Assembly (NCBI RefSeq): GCF_014649375.1
Contig: NZ_BMSX01000009.1
Coordinates: forward strand, 248,001-312,000
Reading direction: 5' to 3'
Length of the DNA: 64,000 bases
DNA from: Streptomyces aurantiogriseus
GTDB taxonomy: Bacteria; Actinomycetota; Actinomycetes; Streptomycetales; Streptomycetaceae
Shown piece after piece: positions 1 to 10,828 of the stretch. The position numbers were made by a program, and so were the translations under genes. Within the stretch, counting starts at the first letter, position 1. Every line of letters begins with the position of its first letter. Below the pieces are notes generated by a model. The model had not been told where the DNA came from. It did not search any database and was given only the letters and a program-made list of their open reading frames with translations.

Positions 1-761
1 TCGTCGCCCTGGACGGTGGCGCTGTCGCCTTCGATGAGCTTCTGGCCTTGGACCAGCACGGCGACGCGGTCGCACAGGTTGAAGATGAAGCGCATGTCGT
101 GCTCGATGACGAGGACGGCGATGCCCTTGTCGCGGATGGCGAAGACCAGTTCCTCGGTGGCCCGGGTCTCCTGGGGGTTCATGCCGGCTGTCGGCTCGTC
201 GAGGAGCAGCAGGCCGGGCTCGCTCGCGAGTGCTCGTGCGATTTCGAGCTTGCGCTGTTCGCCGTAGGGGAGGTTGCGGGCGAGGTGATCGGCCTTCTTT
301 TCCAGGCCGACGAACTCGAGGAGTTCCATGGCGCGTTCGCGGGAGGCGGCTTCGGCCTTGTGGAAGCCGGGGCCGCGCAGGACGGCCGACCAGAAGCCTT
401 CCTTGGTGCGGGTGTGGCGGCCGACGAGGACGTTTTCCAGGACCGTCATGTTGGCGAACAGGCGGATGTTCTGGAAGGTGCGGGCGATGCCGGCGGCGGT
501 GACCTTGAAGGACTTGGGTGGCAGGACGGTGCCTTTGTAGCGGACCTCTCCCTCGGTGGGGATGTAGAGGCCGGTGAGGCAGTTGAAGAAGGTCGTCTTG
601 CCGGCGCCGTTGGGGCCGATGAGGCCGACGATTTCTCCGCTGTTGACGGTGAGGTTGACGTCGCGTACGGCGGTGAGGCCGCCGAAGCGCATGGTCACGC
701 CGCGGGCGTCGAGGACCGTCTGGCCGACGGTGGTGTCCTTGGTGGTGGTGTCGGTGGTCAT
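1..761 (-). CDS. livG: LivG, branched-chain amino-acid ABC transporter ATPase (partial, C-terminus beyond window)
   Basis: Cytoplasmic ATPase that would energise the LivHM permease. Reading from the ATG at 761, the protein has a Walker A motif (GPNGAGKTT, residues 49-57), a family signature region (LPYGEQRKLEIARAL, near residue 165), Walker B (LLLLDEP) and the H-loop VIEHDMRF. The spacing and NLPYGEQR-type signature are those of LivG rather than LivF. About 253 codons are present and the frame runs off the left edge, so only a short tail is missing. It starts 5 bases after the livM stop, so it belongs to the same operon. A livF gene probably lies beyond the edge (inference). Confidence 0.93.
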   Translation of the reverse strand, partial: MTTDTTTKDTTVGQTVLDARGVTMRFGGLTAVRDVNLTVNSGEIVGLIGPNGAGKTTFFNCLTGLYIPTEGEVRYKGTVLPPKSFKVTAAGIARTFQNIRLFANMTVLENVLVGRHTRTKEGFWSAVLRGPGFHKAEAASRERAMELLEFVGLEKKADHLARNLPYGEQRKLEIARALASEPGLLLLDEPTAGMNPQETRATEELVFAIRDKGIAVLVIEHDMRFIFNLCDRVAVLVQGQKLIEGDSATVQGD

Positions 762-766
762 CGTGG

Positions 767-2599
767 TCAGGCCCCTGCCTTGCTGAGGACTGTGGGCGCT
801 TCGGCCTCTTCGTGGAATTCGAGCTGGCGGCGCCGGTTGGGGATCATGCCCTCGGGTCGGAAGCGCATCAGCAGGATGAGTGCGAGGCCGAAGGCGAAGA
901 GCTGGTAGTCGCCGAGGAACTGGAGTTTGTTGGGGATCAGGTACAGCAGGGCCGCGCCGATGAGCGGGCCGCTGATGGTGCCCATGCCGCCGAGAACGAC
1001 CGCGGCGAGGAGGAAGGCGGAGTTGGGCGGGATGGCTCCGGCGAACAGGTACTGCTCGGGCGTGACCGTGTAGGTGACGTGTGCCTGGACGGTTCCGGCG
1101 AGGCCGGCAAGGGAGGCGCCGACGGCGAAGGCGATGAGTTTGACGCGGAAGCCGTTGATGCCCATGGCGAGGGCGGCGGTTTCGTCCTCGCGGATGGCGA
1201 CCCAGGCGCGGCCGATGCGGGAGTCGCCGCTGCGTCGGAAGACGAGGACGACGACCGCGGTGATGAGCAGCATCAGGAAGAAGTAGTTGGCGAAGCGGCC
1301 GATGGTGAAGCCGGCGATGGTGTGCTCGAGGCCGAAGTCGAAACCGAGGATATTGAGGTTCGGGATCGAGGAGATGCCGTTGGAGCCATTGGTGAGGTCC
1401 GGGCCGGAGGTGCCGTCCAGGTTGTTGGCGGTGATGCGGAAGATCTCTCCGAAGCCGAGGGTCACGATGGCGAGGTAGTCGCCGCGCAGCCGCAGGGTCG
1501 GGGCGCCGATGAGGACGCCGAAGACGAGCGAGGCGAGGGCGCCGACGAGGACGGCGGCCCAGAACGGGAAGTGCACGTCGAACGGCGAGTTGGGGGAGCC
1601 GGAGACGAGGGCGGCGGCGTAGGCGCCGACGCCGAGGAAGGCGACGTAGCCGAGGTCGAGGAGGCCGGCGAGGCCGACGACGATGTTCAGGCCGAGGGCG
1701 ACCGTGGCGAAGATCAGGATGTAGACGCCGATGGTCGCGTACTGGTCGTCGGTCTGGGTGAAGGGGAACATCGCGGCCGCGACGAAGGCGCCGCAGATGG
1801 TGATGTTCTGGTGCCGGGCGGTGATCTGGGAGGCCTGGGCGACGAGGCCGGCCTTGTTGAGGGCGGCGAAGCCGAGGCCGGCCATGATCAGGAAGCCGAT
1901 GAACAGCTCGTCGTACTCGGTGCCGATGCCGTAGGTGAAGACGGTGAGGCCGAGTGCGAGGACGGCGACGATGATCAGGATTTCGGCGTATGAGGGGAGT
2001 GTGCCGACGCGGCGCGGGGTGCCGGAGGCGAGGGCCGCTTTGAGGCTCTCGCGCTTGTGGCGGACTTGGTACTTGAACAGTTCCCAGCCGGTGTCGTCGG
2101 GGTCGATGGGGTCGGGCTCGGGTCGTTCGAAGGGGAGGGCGAGGGCGCCGAGGAGGGCGGTCAGGCTGGCGATGGCGACGATGAAGCCGCCGGGCTCGAG
2201 GTTGACGAGGCCGCCGAGGTCGGTGCTGATCGCGATGACGGTGTACCAGGTGGTGGTGAAGGTGGCGAGTGCGGCGACCTTGATGGCCGCGTCGGCGCCG
2301 GCGGGTACGAGCCAGCCGAGGCCCTTCACGTTGTAGGACGCCAGGCAGAACAGGGTGGTGAGGGCGCCGCCGATGAGGACGAGGACCTGCAGGCCGCCGG
2401 GGTAGCCGTAGACGGTGAGGTCGCCGGGGAAGGCGGAGGTCCAGGTCCAGGCGAGGAAGGTGGAGATGATCGTGAGGACGCTTCCGCCGAGGGCGAGCGC
2501 GCGGCCGGCCTTCTCCGGGATGCCGATCAGGCCGGTGGGGGCGCCGGTGGCGGGCGTGGGGGTTTCGGGTGCGGTGGTCTGTGTGGTCATCGGTGTCAC
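767..2599 (-). CDS. livM: LivM, branched-chain amino-acid ABC permease with long N-terminal extension
   Basis: Membrane permease subunit for branched-chain amino acids. The C-terminal ~400 residues match the LivM fold: repeated hydrophobic helices, a conserved GLNIVVGLAGLLDLGYVAF segment and the cytoplasmic EAA-like loop around GRAWVAIREDETAALAMGIN. At 610 residues it is well above the ~425 of E. coli LivM. The first ~200 residues add several extra hydrophobic segments. The GTG at 2599 overlaps the livH stop as GTGA, which favours translational coupling; an in-frame ATG lies three codons later. Confidence 0.93.
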   Translation of the reverse strand: MTPMTTQTTAPETPTPATGAPTGLIGIPEKAGRALALGGSVLTIISTFLAWTWTSAFPGDLTVYGYPGGLQVLVLIGGALTTLFCLASYNVKGLGWLVPAGADAAIKVAALATFTTTWYTVIAISTDLGGLVNLEPGGFIVAIASLTALLGALALPFERPEPDPIDPDDTGWELFKYQVRHKRESLKAALASGTPRRVGTLPSYAEILIIVAVLALGLTVFTYGIGTEYDELFIGFLIMAGLGFAALNKAGLVAQASQITARHQNITICGAFVAAAMFPFTQTDDQYATIGVYILIFATVALGLNIVVGLAGLLDLGYVAFLGVGAYAAALVSGSPNSPFDVHFPFWAAVLVGALASLVFGVLIGAPTLRLRGDYLAIVTLGFGEIFRITANNLDGTSGPDLTNGSNGISSIPNLNILGFDFGLEHTIAGFTIGRFANYFFLMLLITAVVVLVFRRSGDSRIGRAWVAIREDETAALAMGINGFRVKLIAFAVGASLAGLAGTVQAHVTYTVTPEQYLFAGAIPPNSAFLLAAVVLGGMGTISGPLIGAALLYLIPNKLQFLGDYQLFAFGLALILLMRFRPEGMIPNRRRQLEFHEEAEAPTVLSKAGA

Positions 2600-3528
2600 G
2601 CCCTGTCCGCGACGCGTTCGCCGAGCAGGCCCTGTGGCCTGAACAGCAGTACGAGGATGAGGAGTACAAAGGCCCAGACGTCGGCCCAGGACTGGCTGCC
2701 GAACTTGTCCATGCCGGGGATGTCGGCGATGTAGGCGGTGGCCAGGGTCTCGGCGATGCCGAGGACGACGCCGCCGATCATGGCTCCGTAGATGTTGCCG
2801 ATGCCGCCGAGGACGGCCGCGGTGAAGGCCTTGAGACCGAGGATGAAGCCCATGCGGAAGTCGATCTGACCGTACTTCAGGCCGTATGCCACACCGCCGA
2901 CGGCGGCGAAGATGGCGCCGAGGGCGAAGGCGACCACGATGATGCGGTCGGTGTTGATGCCCATCAGCTTCGCGGTGTCCGGGTCCTGTGCGGTGGCCTG
3001 CATGCCGCGGCCGGTGCGGGTCTTCATGACGAAGTAGGCGAGGAAGGCCATGCTGATGGGGGCTGCGATCAGCAGGAAGATGTCACCGGTCTGGATGGTG
3101 ACGTTGCCGATCTCGAAGGGGCCGCCCGGGATTTCGGGGAAGGTGCGGGCGGACTTGGCCTCGGGGTACCAGGCCCACACCGCCTGCTGCAGGGCGAGGG
3201 AGAGGCCGATGGCGGTGATGAGGGGGGCGAGGCGTGGGGCGTTGCGGAGGGGGCGGTAGGCGAATCGTTCCGCTCCCACGGCGATGGTGGTGGCGACCAG
3301 GGCGGCGCCGATGAGCATCAGCGGCAGGGCGATCCACATGGATGTGCCGTCGGGCAGTACGTACACGTAGATCGTCAGAGCGCCGAACGCTCCGGTCATG
3401 AAGATCTCGCCGTGGGCGAAGTTGATGAGCTGGACGATGCCATAGACCATTGTGTAGCCGATGGCGACCAGCCCGTACATGGATCCCAGTAGCAGGCCGT
3501 TGACCAGCTGCTGCGGCAGTTCGTTCAC
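2596..3528 (-). CDS. livH: LivH, branched-chain amino-acid ABC permease
   Basis: Inner-membrane permease partner of LivM. It has about eight hydrophobic helices, the N-terminal LLLGSMYGLVAIGYTMVYG and GEIFMTGAFGA segments typical of LivH, and the late FTAAVLGGIGNIYGAMIGG signature. I chose the GTG at 3528 (310 residues, close to the family norm) because a GGAGGA ribosome site sits 6 bases upstream. The open frame continues upstream to 3684, but that extension looks like translated intergenic hairpin. It ends in a GTGA overlap with livM. Confidence 0.92.
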   Translation of the reverse strand: MNELPQQLVNGLLLGSMYGLVAIGYTMVYGIVQLINFAHGEIFMTGAFGALTIYVYVLPDGTSMWIALPLMLIGAALVATTIAVGAERFAYRPLRNAPRLAPLITAIGLSLALQQAVWAWYPEAKSARTFPEIPGGPFEIGNVTIQTGDIFLLIAAPISMAFLAYFVMKTRTGRGMQATAQDPDTAKLMGINTDRIIVVAFALGAIFAAVGGVAYGLKYGQIDFRMGFILGLKAFTAAVLGGIGNIYGAMIGGVVLGIAETLATAYIADIPGMDKFGSQSWADVWAFVLLILVLLFRPQGLLGERVADRA

Positions 3529-3583
3529 CGCATGTCCTCCGAGACGGTTCGGATAGTTCGACGGATGTGGCCGGATGTGAGTG

Positions 3584-3617
3584 CGCGCGGGGCGCCAGTG
3601 GAACAGCGCCCCGCGCG
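3584..3617 (-). terminator. Hairpin between livK and livH
   Basis: A perfect 12-bp inverted repeat (3584-3595 with 3606-3617, 10-base loop) lies between the stop of the binding-protein gene and the livH start. There is no T-run after it on the minus strand. Hairpins here in ABC operons often cause partial termination or protect the upstream message, giving more binding protein than permease. That role is inferred, not shown. Confidence 0.5.
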
Positions 3618-3643
3618 GCTCTTGAGTGGTGCGGGTGTGTGCG

Positions 3644-4873
3644 TCAGCCGGTGTAGGTGCCGGACTTGACGGCCGCCCAGGCACCGTTCTTCACGGCGTA
3701 GACGGTGAGCTGCTTGTTCGTGGCGTCGCCGTACTCGTCGAAGGAGACCTTGCCGGTCACACCGTCGAAGGAGACGTTCTGCATGGCCTCGGTGACCTTG
3801 GCACGGGCGTCGTCGGGAAGCTTGCCGTCGTTGTCCTCGACGACCTTCTTGACGGCCTCGATGATGGCCCAGGTGGAGTCGTAGGAGTAACCGCCGTAGG
3901 CCGAGTACTCCTCCTTGTAGCCGCCGGCCTTGTAGTCGGCCACGAAGTCCTTGGCGGAGGGGAGCTCCTCGACCGGGGCACCGACGGAGGTGGCGAGGTC
4001 GCCGGTGGCACCGGCGCCGGCGAGGCTGAGGAAGTTGTCGTCCTTGATGCCGTCACCGCCGACCAGCGGGATGTTGGCGCCGGCGGCCTTGATCTGCTTG
4101 CTGAGCGGGCCGGCCTGCGGGTACTCGCCGCCGTAGTAGACGACGTCGGCGCCGGACTTCTTCACCTTGGTGGCGACCGCGGAGAAGTCCTTGGTGTCGG
4201 GGTTGATGTGCTCGGTGCCGGCGACCGTGCCGCCGAGCTTCTTGAACTCCTCGGTGAAGGTGGCGGCCAGGCCGGCGCCGTAGGTCTTCTTGTCGTCGAT
4301 GACGAAGACCTTCTTCTTCTTGGCGTCGTTGAAGACGTACTGCGCGGCGAACGGGCCCTGGATGGCGTCCGTGGTCGCGGTGCGGAAGTACGACTTGTAC
4401 TGACGGACCTTCTTGGTCTGCCAGTCCGGGCCCTGCGTCAGGCTGGGGCCGGTGTTCGCCGGGGAGACCTCGACGAGCTTGGCGTCGTCGAAGACCTTCT
4501 GCATCGACTCGGCGACGGAGGAGTTCAGCGGGCCGACCACGCCGAGGACGTCCTTGTTGGCGACGAACTTGGTGGCGTTCTGCTGGCCGGCCGAGGGCTG
4601 GCCCTGGTCGTCGAGCGCTTCGATCTTGAAGGTGATGCCGTCGACGGCCTTTTCCTTGTTGGCGGTCTTGACGGCGAGGTCGGCCGAGTTCTTGATGCCC
4701 AGGCCCATGGCGGACAGGTCGCCGGTCAGCGGAGCGTCGACGCCGATGACTACGGTGGTGCCGCCGCCCTCGGAGTCGGAGCCGCCGTCGTCGCCGCGCG
4801 AGCCGCAGGCGGTGAGGGTGAGTGCTCCCGCCGCCAGCGCGGCGGTGATGGCGATGAACGAACGTTGACGCAC
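3644..4873 (-). CDS. livK: Branched-chain amino-acid ABC substrate-binding lipoprotein
   Basis: Extracytoplasmic ligand-binding protein (Peripla_BP_6 family) that delivers substrate to LivHM. The N-terminus is a lipoprotein signal: MRQR, a hydrophobic stretch and lipobox LTAC with Cys23, followed by a Gly/Ser/Asp-rich spacer. The mature part opens with VVIGVDAPLTGDLSAMG, characteristic of Liv-type binding proteins, and 409 residues is a normal length. The GTG at 4873 has a GGAAAGGA ribosome site just upstream. It is the first gene of the liv operon. The 290 bases upstream (4874-5163) must hold the promoter, but I could not pick a convincing -10/-35 pair. Confidence 0.93.
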   Translation of the reverse strand: MRQRSFIAITAALAAGALTLTACGSRGDDGGSDSEGGGTTVVIGVDAPLTGDLSAMGLGIKNSADLAVKTANKEKAVDGITFKIEALDDQGQPSAGQQNATKFVANKDVLGVVGPLNSSVAESMQKVFDDAKLVEVSPANTGPSLTQGPDWQTKKVRQYKSYFRTATTDAIQGPFAAQYVFNDAKKKKVFVIDDKKTYGAGLAATFTEEFKKLGGTVAGTEHINPDTKDFSAVATKVKKSGADVVYYGGEYPQAGPLSKQIKAAGANIPLVGGDGIKDDNFLSLAGAGATGDLATSVGAPVEELPSAKDFVADYKAGGYKEEYSAYGGYSYDSTWAIIEAVKKVVEDNDGKLPDDARAKVTEAMQNVSFDGVTGKVSFDEYGDATNKQLTVYAVKNGAWAAVKSGTYTG

Positions 4874-5163
4874 GATCCAGTCCTTTCCCTGGCACGGCCC
4901 TCCCCCCTGGAAGAGGCCGAGTCGAACGCGGGGTCGGCAAGGGGTTTTCCGACCGCGCGGTGACTGGCCGTGACTCTAAACGGGTTAAGGGAACGTGGAG
5001 GAGGCTCTGACCAAGGCTGTGACGCTCTTGTTATGACACGAGGTAATGCAGAGCGGTACTGAGGGGGTGGAACAGCGGAATTCAGGCCGATTCGCCCTGT
5101 CCGCATAGTGAGAATCTGCAGGATGGGCGCGCAACTGTTCAGGCGTCTCGGGCGTTTTGGTGA

Positions 5164-5790
5164 TTACTCGGAATCGTTGCTACAGGCGACTTGTAGGGCG
5201 TGGGAGAGGTCCTGGGCGTAGCGCGGGCCGAGGATGAAGCTGTGGTCTTGTATTGCACGTTTATTACGCAGCGTTACGTCCAGGAAAGGGAGTCCGGCGT
5301 TTTCCGGCACGGTTCCGCATGCGGTCACCTGCATCGTGATGACGATCTTGCGGGCGGAACCGGCCTCGGTGCGGAACGGGGTCCCGGGGGCCGAGGTCAG
5401 GGAAAGTCCGGCATACGGCTGTGTCAGGTGGGTCGTTGTGACCGGCGGGCCGGACTCCACGCTCAGGAGCACCTCGAAGGCGAAGGTCTGCGGGTGGGTG
5501 CCGGGTGGCACGGTGAGCGGGCCGACGTAGCTGATGTTCACGACCTGGGACGGGAACGGTGGCGCGAGGGAGGCCGCTCGGCGGTCGTGGGGGCGGGTGG
5601 CGTAGAGGTAGCCGCCGCCCGCCAGCAGGGCGGCGGCCGTCAGGACCGCGAGGACGGCGCGGCGGTGGGCGTCGTAGAAGCGGAGCGGGCGGCTGCGCGG
5701 ACGCCCGCGGGTGGAGGCGGAGGCGGCGGCGTCGGCGGGATCCCATGTGCGCGTGCCCTCGCCCGGCTCGACCGGGCCGATGCCGCTCAC
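5164..5790 (-). CDS. Hypothetical single-pass membrane protein
   Basis: Function not recognised. The 208-residue product has an acidic/Ser-rich N-terminus, an Arg-rich stretch (RGRPRSRPLRFYDAHRR), one transmembrane helix at about residues 45-66 (AVLAVLTAAALLAGGGYLYA) and an extracytoplasmic domain of ~140 residues containing two cysteines. The GTG at 5790 is preferred because it makes a GTGA overlap with the stop of the upstream lipoprotein gene. The frame is open up to 5829, but that extension lies inside the neighbour. Both genes probably act together at the cell surface (inference). Confidence 0.7.
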   Translation of the reverse strand: MSGIGPVEPGEGTRTWDPADAAASASTRGRPRSRPLRFYDAHRRAVLAVLTAAALLAGGGYLYATRPHDRRAASLAPPFPSQVVNISYVGPLTVPPGTHPQTFAFEVLLSVESGPPVTTTHLTQPYAGLSLTSAPGTPFRTEAGSARKIVITMQVTACGTVPENAGLPFLDVTLRNKRAIQDHSFILGPRYAQDLSHALQVACSNDSE

Positions 5791-6191
5791 TGCCAGGGAC
5801 CCTTGCCCGGGCCGCCGGAGCGGTACCACTCCACGCAGCCCGCCCGCGCCTCGCGGTCGATCAACTCGTCCGCCGCTTCGGCTCCTCGACGCTTCTGCTC
5901 GGTCCGGGCGGCGTCCACGACGGACCGCAGGATCTCGTACTGCCCGTTGGACAGCCCCATCGACTGATAGTCCCCGTATGTGTCGCTGTTCAGCACCTCA
6001 CGCGACCAGTGGGCGACGATCCGGGTGCACAGGTCCTCGGGAGGTGTCGCGCTCGCCGATGGGGTGCCGCTCGCCGTGCCCTTCGCCTCCGCGTGGCCGG
6101 GGCCGCCGCAGCCGGTCGCCAACGTGCCCATCAGGAACGCCAGTCCGAGCATCTGTAGCGCCCCCGGCCGGAGGGGTTCTCCCGTTGTCAT
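5787..6191 (-). CDS. Small hypothetical lipoprotein
   Basis: A 134-residue exported lipoprotein of unknown function. The signal peptide is hydrophobic (ALQMLGLAFLMGTLATGC) and ends in a LATGC lipobox, followed by a Ser/Thr/Ala-rich linker and a ~90-residue domain with a CVEWYR segment near the C-terminus. It overlaps the next gene by 4 bases (GTGA), so the two are very likely cotranscribed. I recognise no catalytic motif. Confidence 0.75.
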   Translation of the reverse strand: MTTGEPLRPGALQMLGLAFLMGTLATGCGGPGHAEAKGTASGTPSASATPPEDLCTRIVAHWSREVLNSDTYGDYQSMGLSNGQYEILRSVVDAARTEQKRRGAEAADELIDREARAGCVEWYRSGGPGKGPWQ

Positions 6192-6252
6192 GCCCCGACG
6201 CTAGGCCGCCGGGAGGTGCGGAGCAACGGCTCCGCGCAGCCGCCTTCGTAGG

Positions 6253-6741
6253 TCAGCCCGCCGCGCGCAGGCGCGCCTCGTCGCTCGGGTTCACGTCCCG
6301 CAGCAGACACGTCAGCCGCGCCGTGCACACCCGCCGCCCCGCCTCGTCGCTGATCACGATCTCGTACGTCGCCGTGGTCCGGCCCCGGTGCAGGGGCGAG
6401 GCCACGCCGGTGACCAGGCCGGAGCGCACACCGCGGTGGTGGGTGCAGTTGAGGTCGACACCGACGGCGATCTTGGAGCTGCCGGCGTGCAGCATCGAGC
6501 CGACCGAGCCGAGGGTCTCCGCGAGCACCGCGGAGGCGCCGCCGTGCAGCAGCCCGTAGGGCTGGGTGTTGCCCTCCACCGGCATCGTGCCCACGACCCG
6601 GTCCGCGGAGGCCTCCACGATCTGCACGCCCATACGGGTGCCCAGGTGTCCGGCGGAGAACAGGGCCGGCAGGTCGACGCCGAGCGCCGCGTACTCGTCG
6701 ATGACCTCTTGCGGGAACTTCACATGCTGCTGCTCGCCCAT
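6253..6741 (-). CDS. PaaI-type hotdog thioesterase
   Basis: Predicted acyl-CoA thioesterase of the PaaI/YdiI hotdog family, 162 residues. The central motif QPYGLLHGGASAVLAETLGS carries the conserved HGG loop and the acidic residue expected for hydrolysis. The strands after it (DLNCTHHRGVRSGLVTGVASPLHRGRTTATYEIVI) follow the family pattern. The substrate cannot be read from sequence. A TetR-type palindrome at 6787-6802, about 45 bases upstream of the start, suggests control by an acyl-CoA- or aryl-CoA-responsive regulator (inference). Confidence 0.9.
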   Translation of the reverse strand: MGEQQHVKFPQEVIDEYAALGVDLPALFSAGHLGTRMGVQIVEASADRVVGTMPVEGNTQPYGLLHGGASAVLAETLGSVGSMLHAGSSKIAVGVDLNCTHHRGVRSGLVTGVASPLHRGRTTATYEIVISDEAGRRVCTARLTCLLRDVNPSDEARLRAAG

Positions 6742-6786
6742 GGGGCCCTGCTCCGTTCGTCGTGACCGGTACGGCTGCCGTACTGG

Positions 6787-6798
6787 CTGAGCAAACGC

Positions 6799-6802
<4 letters not shown>
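6787..6802. promoter_or_regulatory. TetR-like operator palindrome upstream of the thioesterase gene
   Basis: The 16-base sequence CTGAGCAAACGCTCAG is a palindrome with perfect 6-bp arms. It resembles operators of TetR-family regulators of acyl-CoA and phenylacetyl-CoA metabolism (TGAGC-N4-GCTCA type). It overlaps the stop codon of the molybdoprotein gene and lies ~45 bases before the thioesterase start. No TetR gene lies within this window. Confidence 0.5.
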
Positions 6803-9102
<2,300 letters not shown>

Positions 9103-9602
9103 CGCGGGGCTCCTTCGCTGGCGCGGGTGACCTGTTCGTCCGATCCTCGCACGCTGCACCGACAGTGGGGGCGGTCGGGCCTGCGGAGTTCTGCTCGGGA
9201 GCATTGCTTGCGGCTGGGGTGCCTGCGGGCGGTGCGTGTGTGTGGGGGGCGGGGTCGTGGCGGTGCGGGTCGCGCCTGCGGTGCGTGGGTGGGTCGGGGT
9301 CGTGGTGGTGCGGCGAGCCCGTCGCGTGTTGGGCGTACGGCTGCCTGCTGCCACAGTCCGAGTTGGCTGTGACGAGCTGAGCGACGGGCTCCAGCCGCAC
9401 CACCACGACCCACTCCCGCCGTCATGCGGGTGCGGGTGCGTGGGGGCTTGGGTTCCGTTCCCCAGGGGGCGCCGCGCTGCCACGGGCGCTCTCGTGCGGG
9501 GGCGGGGCGAGGACGGTGCGGGCTCGTTCTCTCCGGCTGCGCGGCATCGCTACGGTCCACTCCGGGGGGATGACGAGGGCGGGAACCGTCGTGGCGGGTG
9601 GG
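9103..9602. other. 500-base gene-free region with G/T-rich and palindromic sequence
   Basis: No supportable gene. It should contain the promoter of the molybdoprotein gene (transcribed leftward). It also holds a long near-perfect inverted repeat (9297-9411) and strand-asymmetric G/T-rich stretches around 9230-9310 with repeated GGTGCG words. Open frames crossing it are low-complexity Arg/Pro/His translations and were discarded. Confidence 0.7.
9297..9411. repeat. Long inverted repeat, 29/31-base arms
   Basis: Arm 1 (9297-9325) and arm 2 (9381-9411) are reverse complements. 17 bp match perfectly at the outside and 10 bp at the inside, separated only by an unmatched CG versus CTGG. The loop is 55 bases. 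There is no T-run and the position is far from any stop codon, so it is more like a dispersed palindromic element than a simple terminator. Confidence 0.75.
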
Positions 9603-10721
9603 TCACATCAGGGGGGTCAGGAAGCGGCGCAGGGCTTCCTCGTAGGCGTCTGGGTCGGCGTTCCACATGGCGTTGTGGGGGGCCTGGGGGACGGGGTGGA
9701 AGGTGATCAGGTCGGGGCGGGCGGCGGCCAGGCGGCGGGTGGGTGTCCAGGGGGCGACCGTGTCGTCGGGGCCGTGGAAGATCAGGGTGGGGACTCGGAC
9801 GTCGGTGGTTTCGTCGGGGCGCTCGGTGTTCAGGCCCGTGCGGCCCTGGGCGGCGCGGACGGCCAGGGGCAGCAGTGCACCCGGGGTGTGGCGGGCGGCG
9901 GCGAGGGCGCGCAGCGTCGCCTGCCAGTCGAGGACCGGGGAGTCCAGCACCAGACCGGCGACCAGGTGGCGCAGGCCCGAGCGGGCGGCGGCACGCACGG
10001 CCATGGCGGCGCCGGTGGACCAGCCCAGCAGGACGAGCCGTTCGGCGCCCTGGCGGACGGCGTACCGCATCGCCGCGTCCACGTCACGCCACTCGGTCTC
10101 GCCGAGGTGGTTGAGGCCGTCAGGGGGGCGGGGTGCGCCGAGGTCGCCGCGGTAGGCGAGGGCGAGCACCGGGAAGCGGCGGCCGTGCAGGAAGCCGATG
10201 AGGTTCAGGGCGTGTTCCCGGGTGGTGCCCAGGCCGTGCACCGCGATCACCCAGGTGCGGCGGGCGCCGGGGACGAACCAGGCGGGCAGGGAGCCGAGCT
10301 CGCCGGGGACGTCGACGTCGGCGTGGTCGAGGCCGAGCGCGCTGCTCGGGTTGCCGACGTGCAGGTTCGGGGTGAGCCACACCGCGTCGCCGTGGCTCAG
10401 CGTGCCGTGGGTGACGCGTTCCAGGCGGCGTACCACGGTGTCGGCGGAGTGCGGGACGGTGGCCAGGACGGGGCCGACGACCGCGTGGGAGCCGTCGCCC
10501 GCGAGGCCGTAGGTGCCGGGGCGCAGGGCGGCGAGGTCGCGGGTGAGGACGACCTGGCCGGCGGCCGTGCCGTGCACCGTGAGCCGGGGTTCGGTGGGCA
10601 GGGGCCGACCGGGAGGCACCTTGAGCGCGGCGTCGCTGGCGAACCGGCCGGCGGCGACACTGGCGGCGCCGGCGGCCAGGGCTGCGGTGACGGCGGCGGC
10701 CGTCGCGGTGACAGTGCGCAC
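9603..10721 (-). CDS. Alpha/beta hydrolase with N-terminal membrane anchor or signal
   Basis: A 372-residue alpha/beta hydrolase. The N-terminus (VTATAAAVTAALAAGAASVAAG) is a hydrophobic signal or anchor. The oxyanion region is VIAVHGLGTTREHALN, the nucleophile elbow is GWSTGAA, and an acid (FHGPDDTVAP) and late His (PQAPHN) complete a plausible Ser-Asp-His triad. The substrate is unknown and could be an ester or peptide. It starts with GTG at 10721 without a strong ribosome site. About 107 bases separate it from the aldolase gene upstream on the same strand. Confidence 0.85.
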   Translation of the reverse strand: MRTVTATAAAVTAALAAGAASVAAGRFASDAALKVPPGRPLPTEPRLTVHGTAAGQVVLTRDLAALRPGTYGLAGDGSHAVVGPVLATVPHSADTVVRRLERVTHGTLSHGDAVWLTPNLHVGNPSSALGLDHADVDVPGELGSLPAWFVPGARRTWVIAVHGLGTTREHALNLIGFLHGRRFPVLALAYRGDLGAPRPPDGLNHLGETEWRDVDAAMRYAVRQGAERLVLLGWSTGAAMAVRAAARSGLRHLVAGLVLDSPVLDWQATLRALAAARHTPGALLPLAVRAAQGRTGLNTERPDETTDVRVPTLIFHGPDDTVAPWTPTRRLAAARPDLITFHPVPQAPHNAMWNADPDAYEEALRRFLTPLM

Positions 10722-10828
10722 CTGTCCAGTGTCCTGGCCGATTGACCTGACGGCCAGTGGTGGGGCGGGGAGGGGAAGAGGGGTGACGGGTGCGGGGGCC
10801 GTCGGGGGTCACTGCCCGGGTCCCGGCC

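Noticed and set aside
48..908. Plus-strand open frame opposite livG/livM
   Set aside because: Glu/Gly/Ala-rich low-complexity translation opposite unmistakable LivG and LivM motifs.
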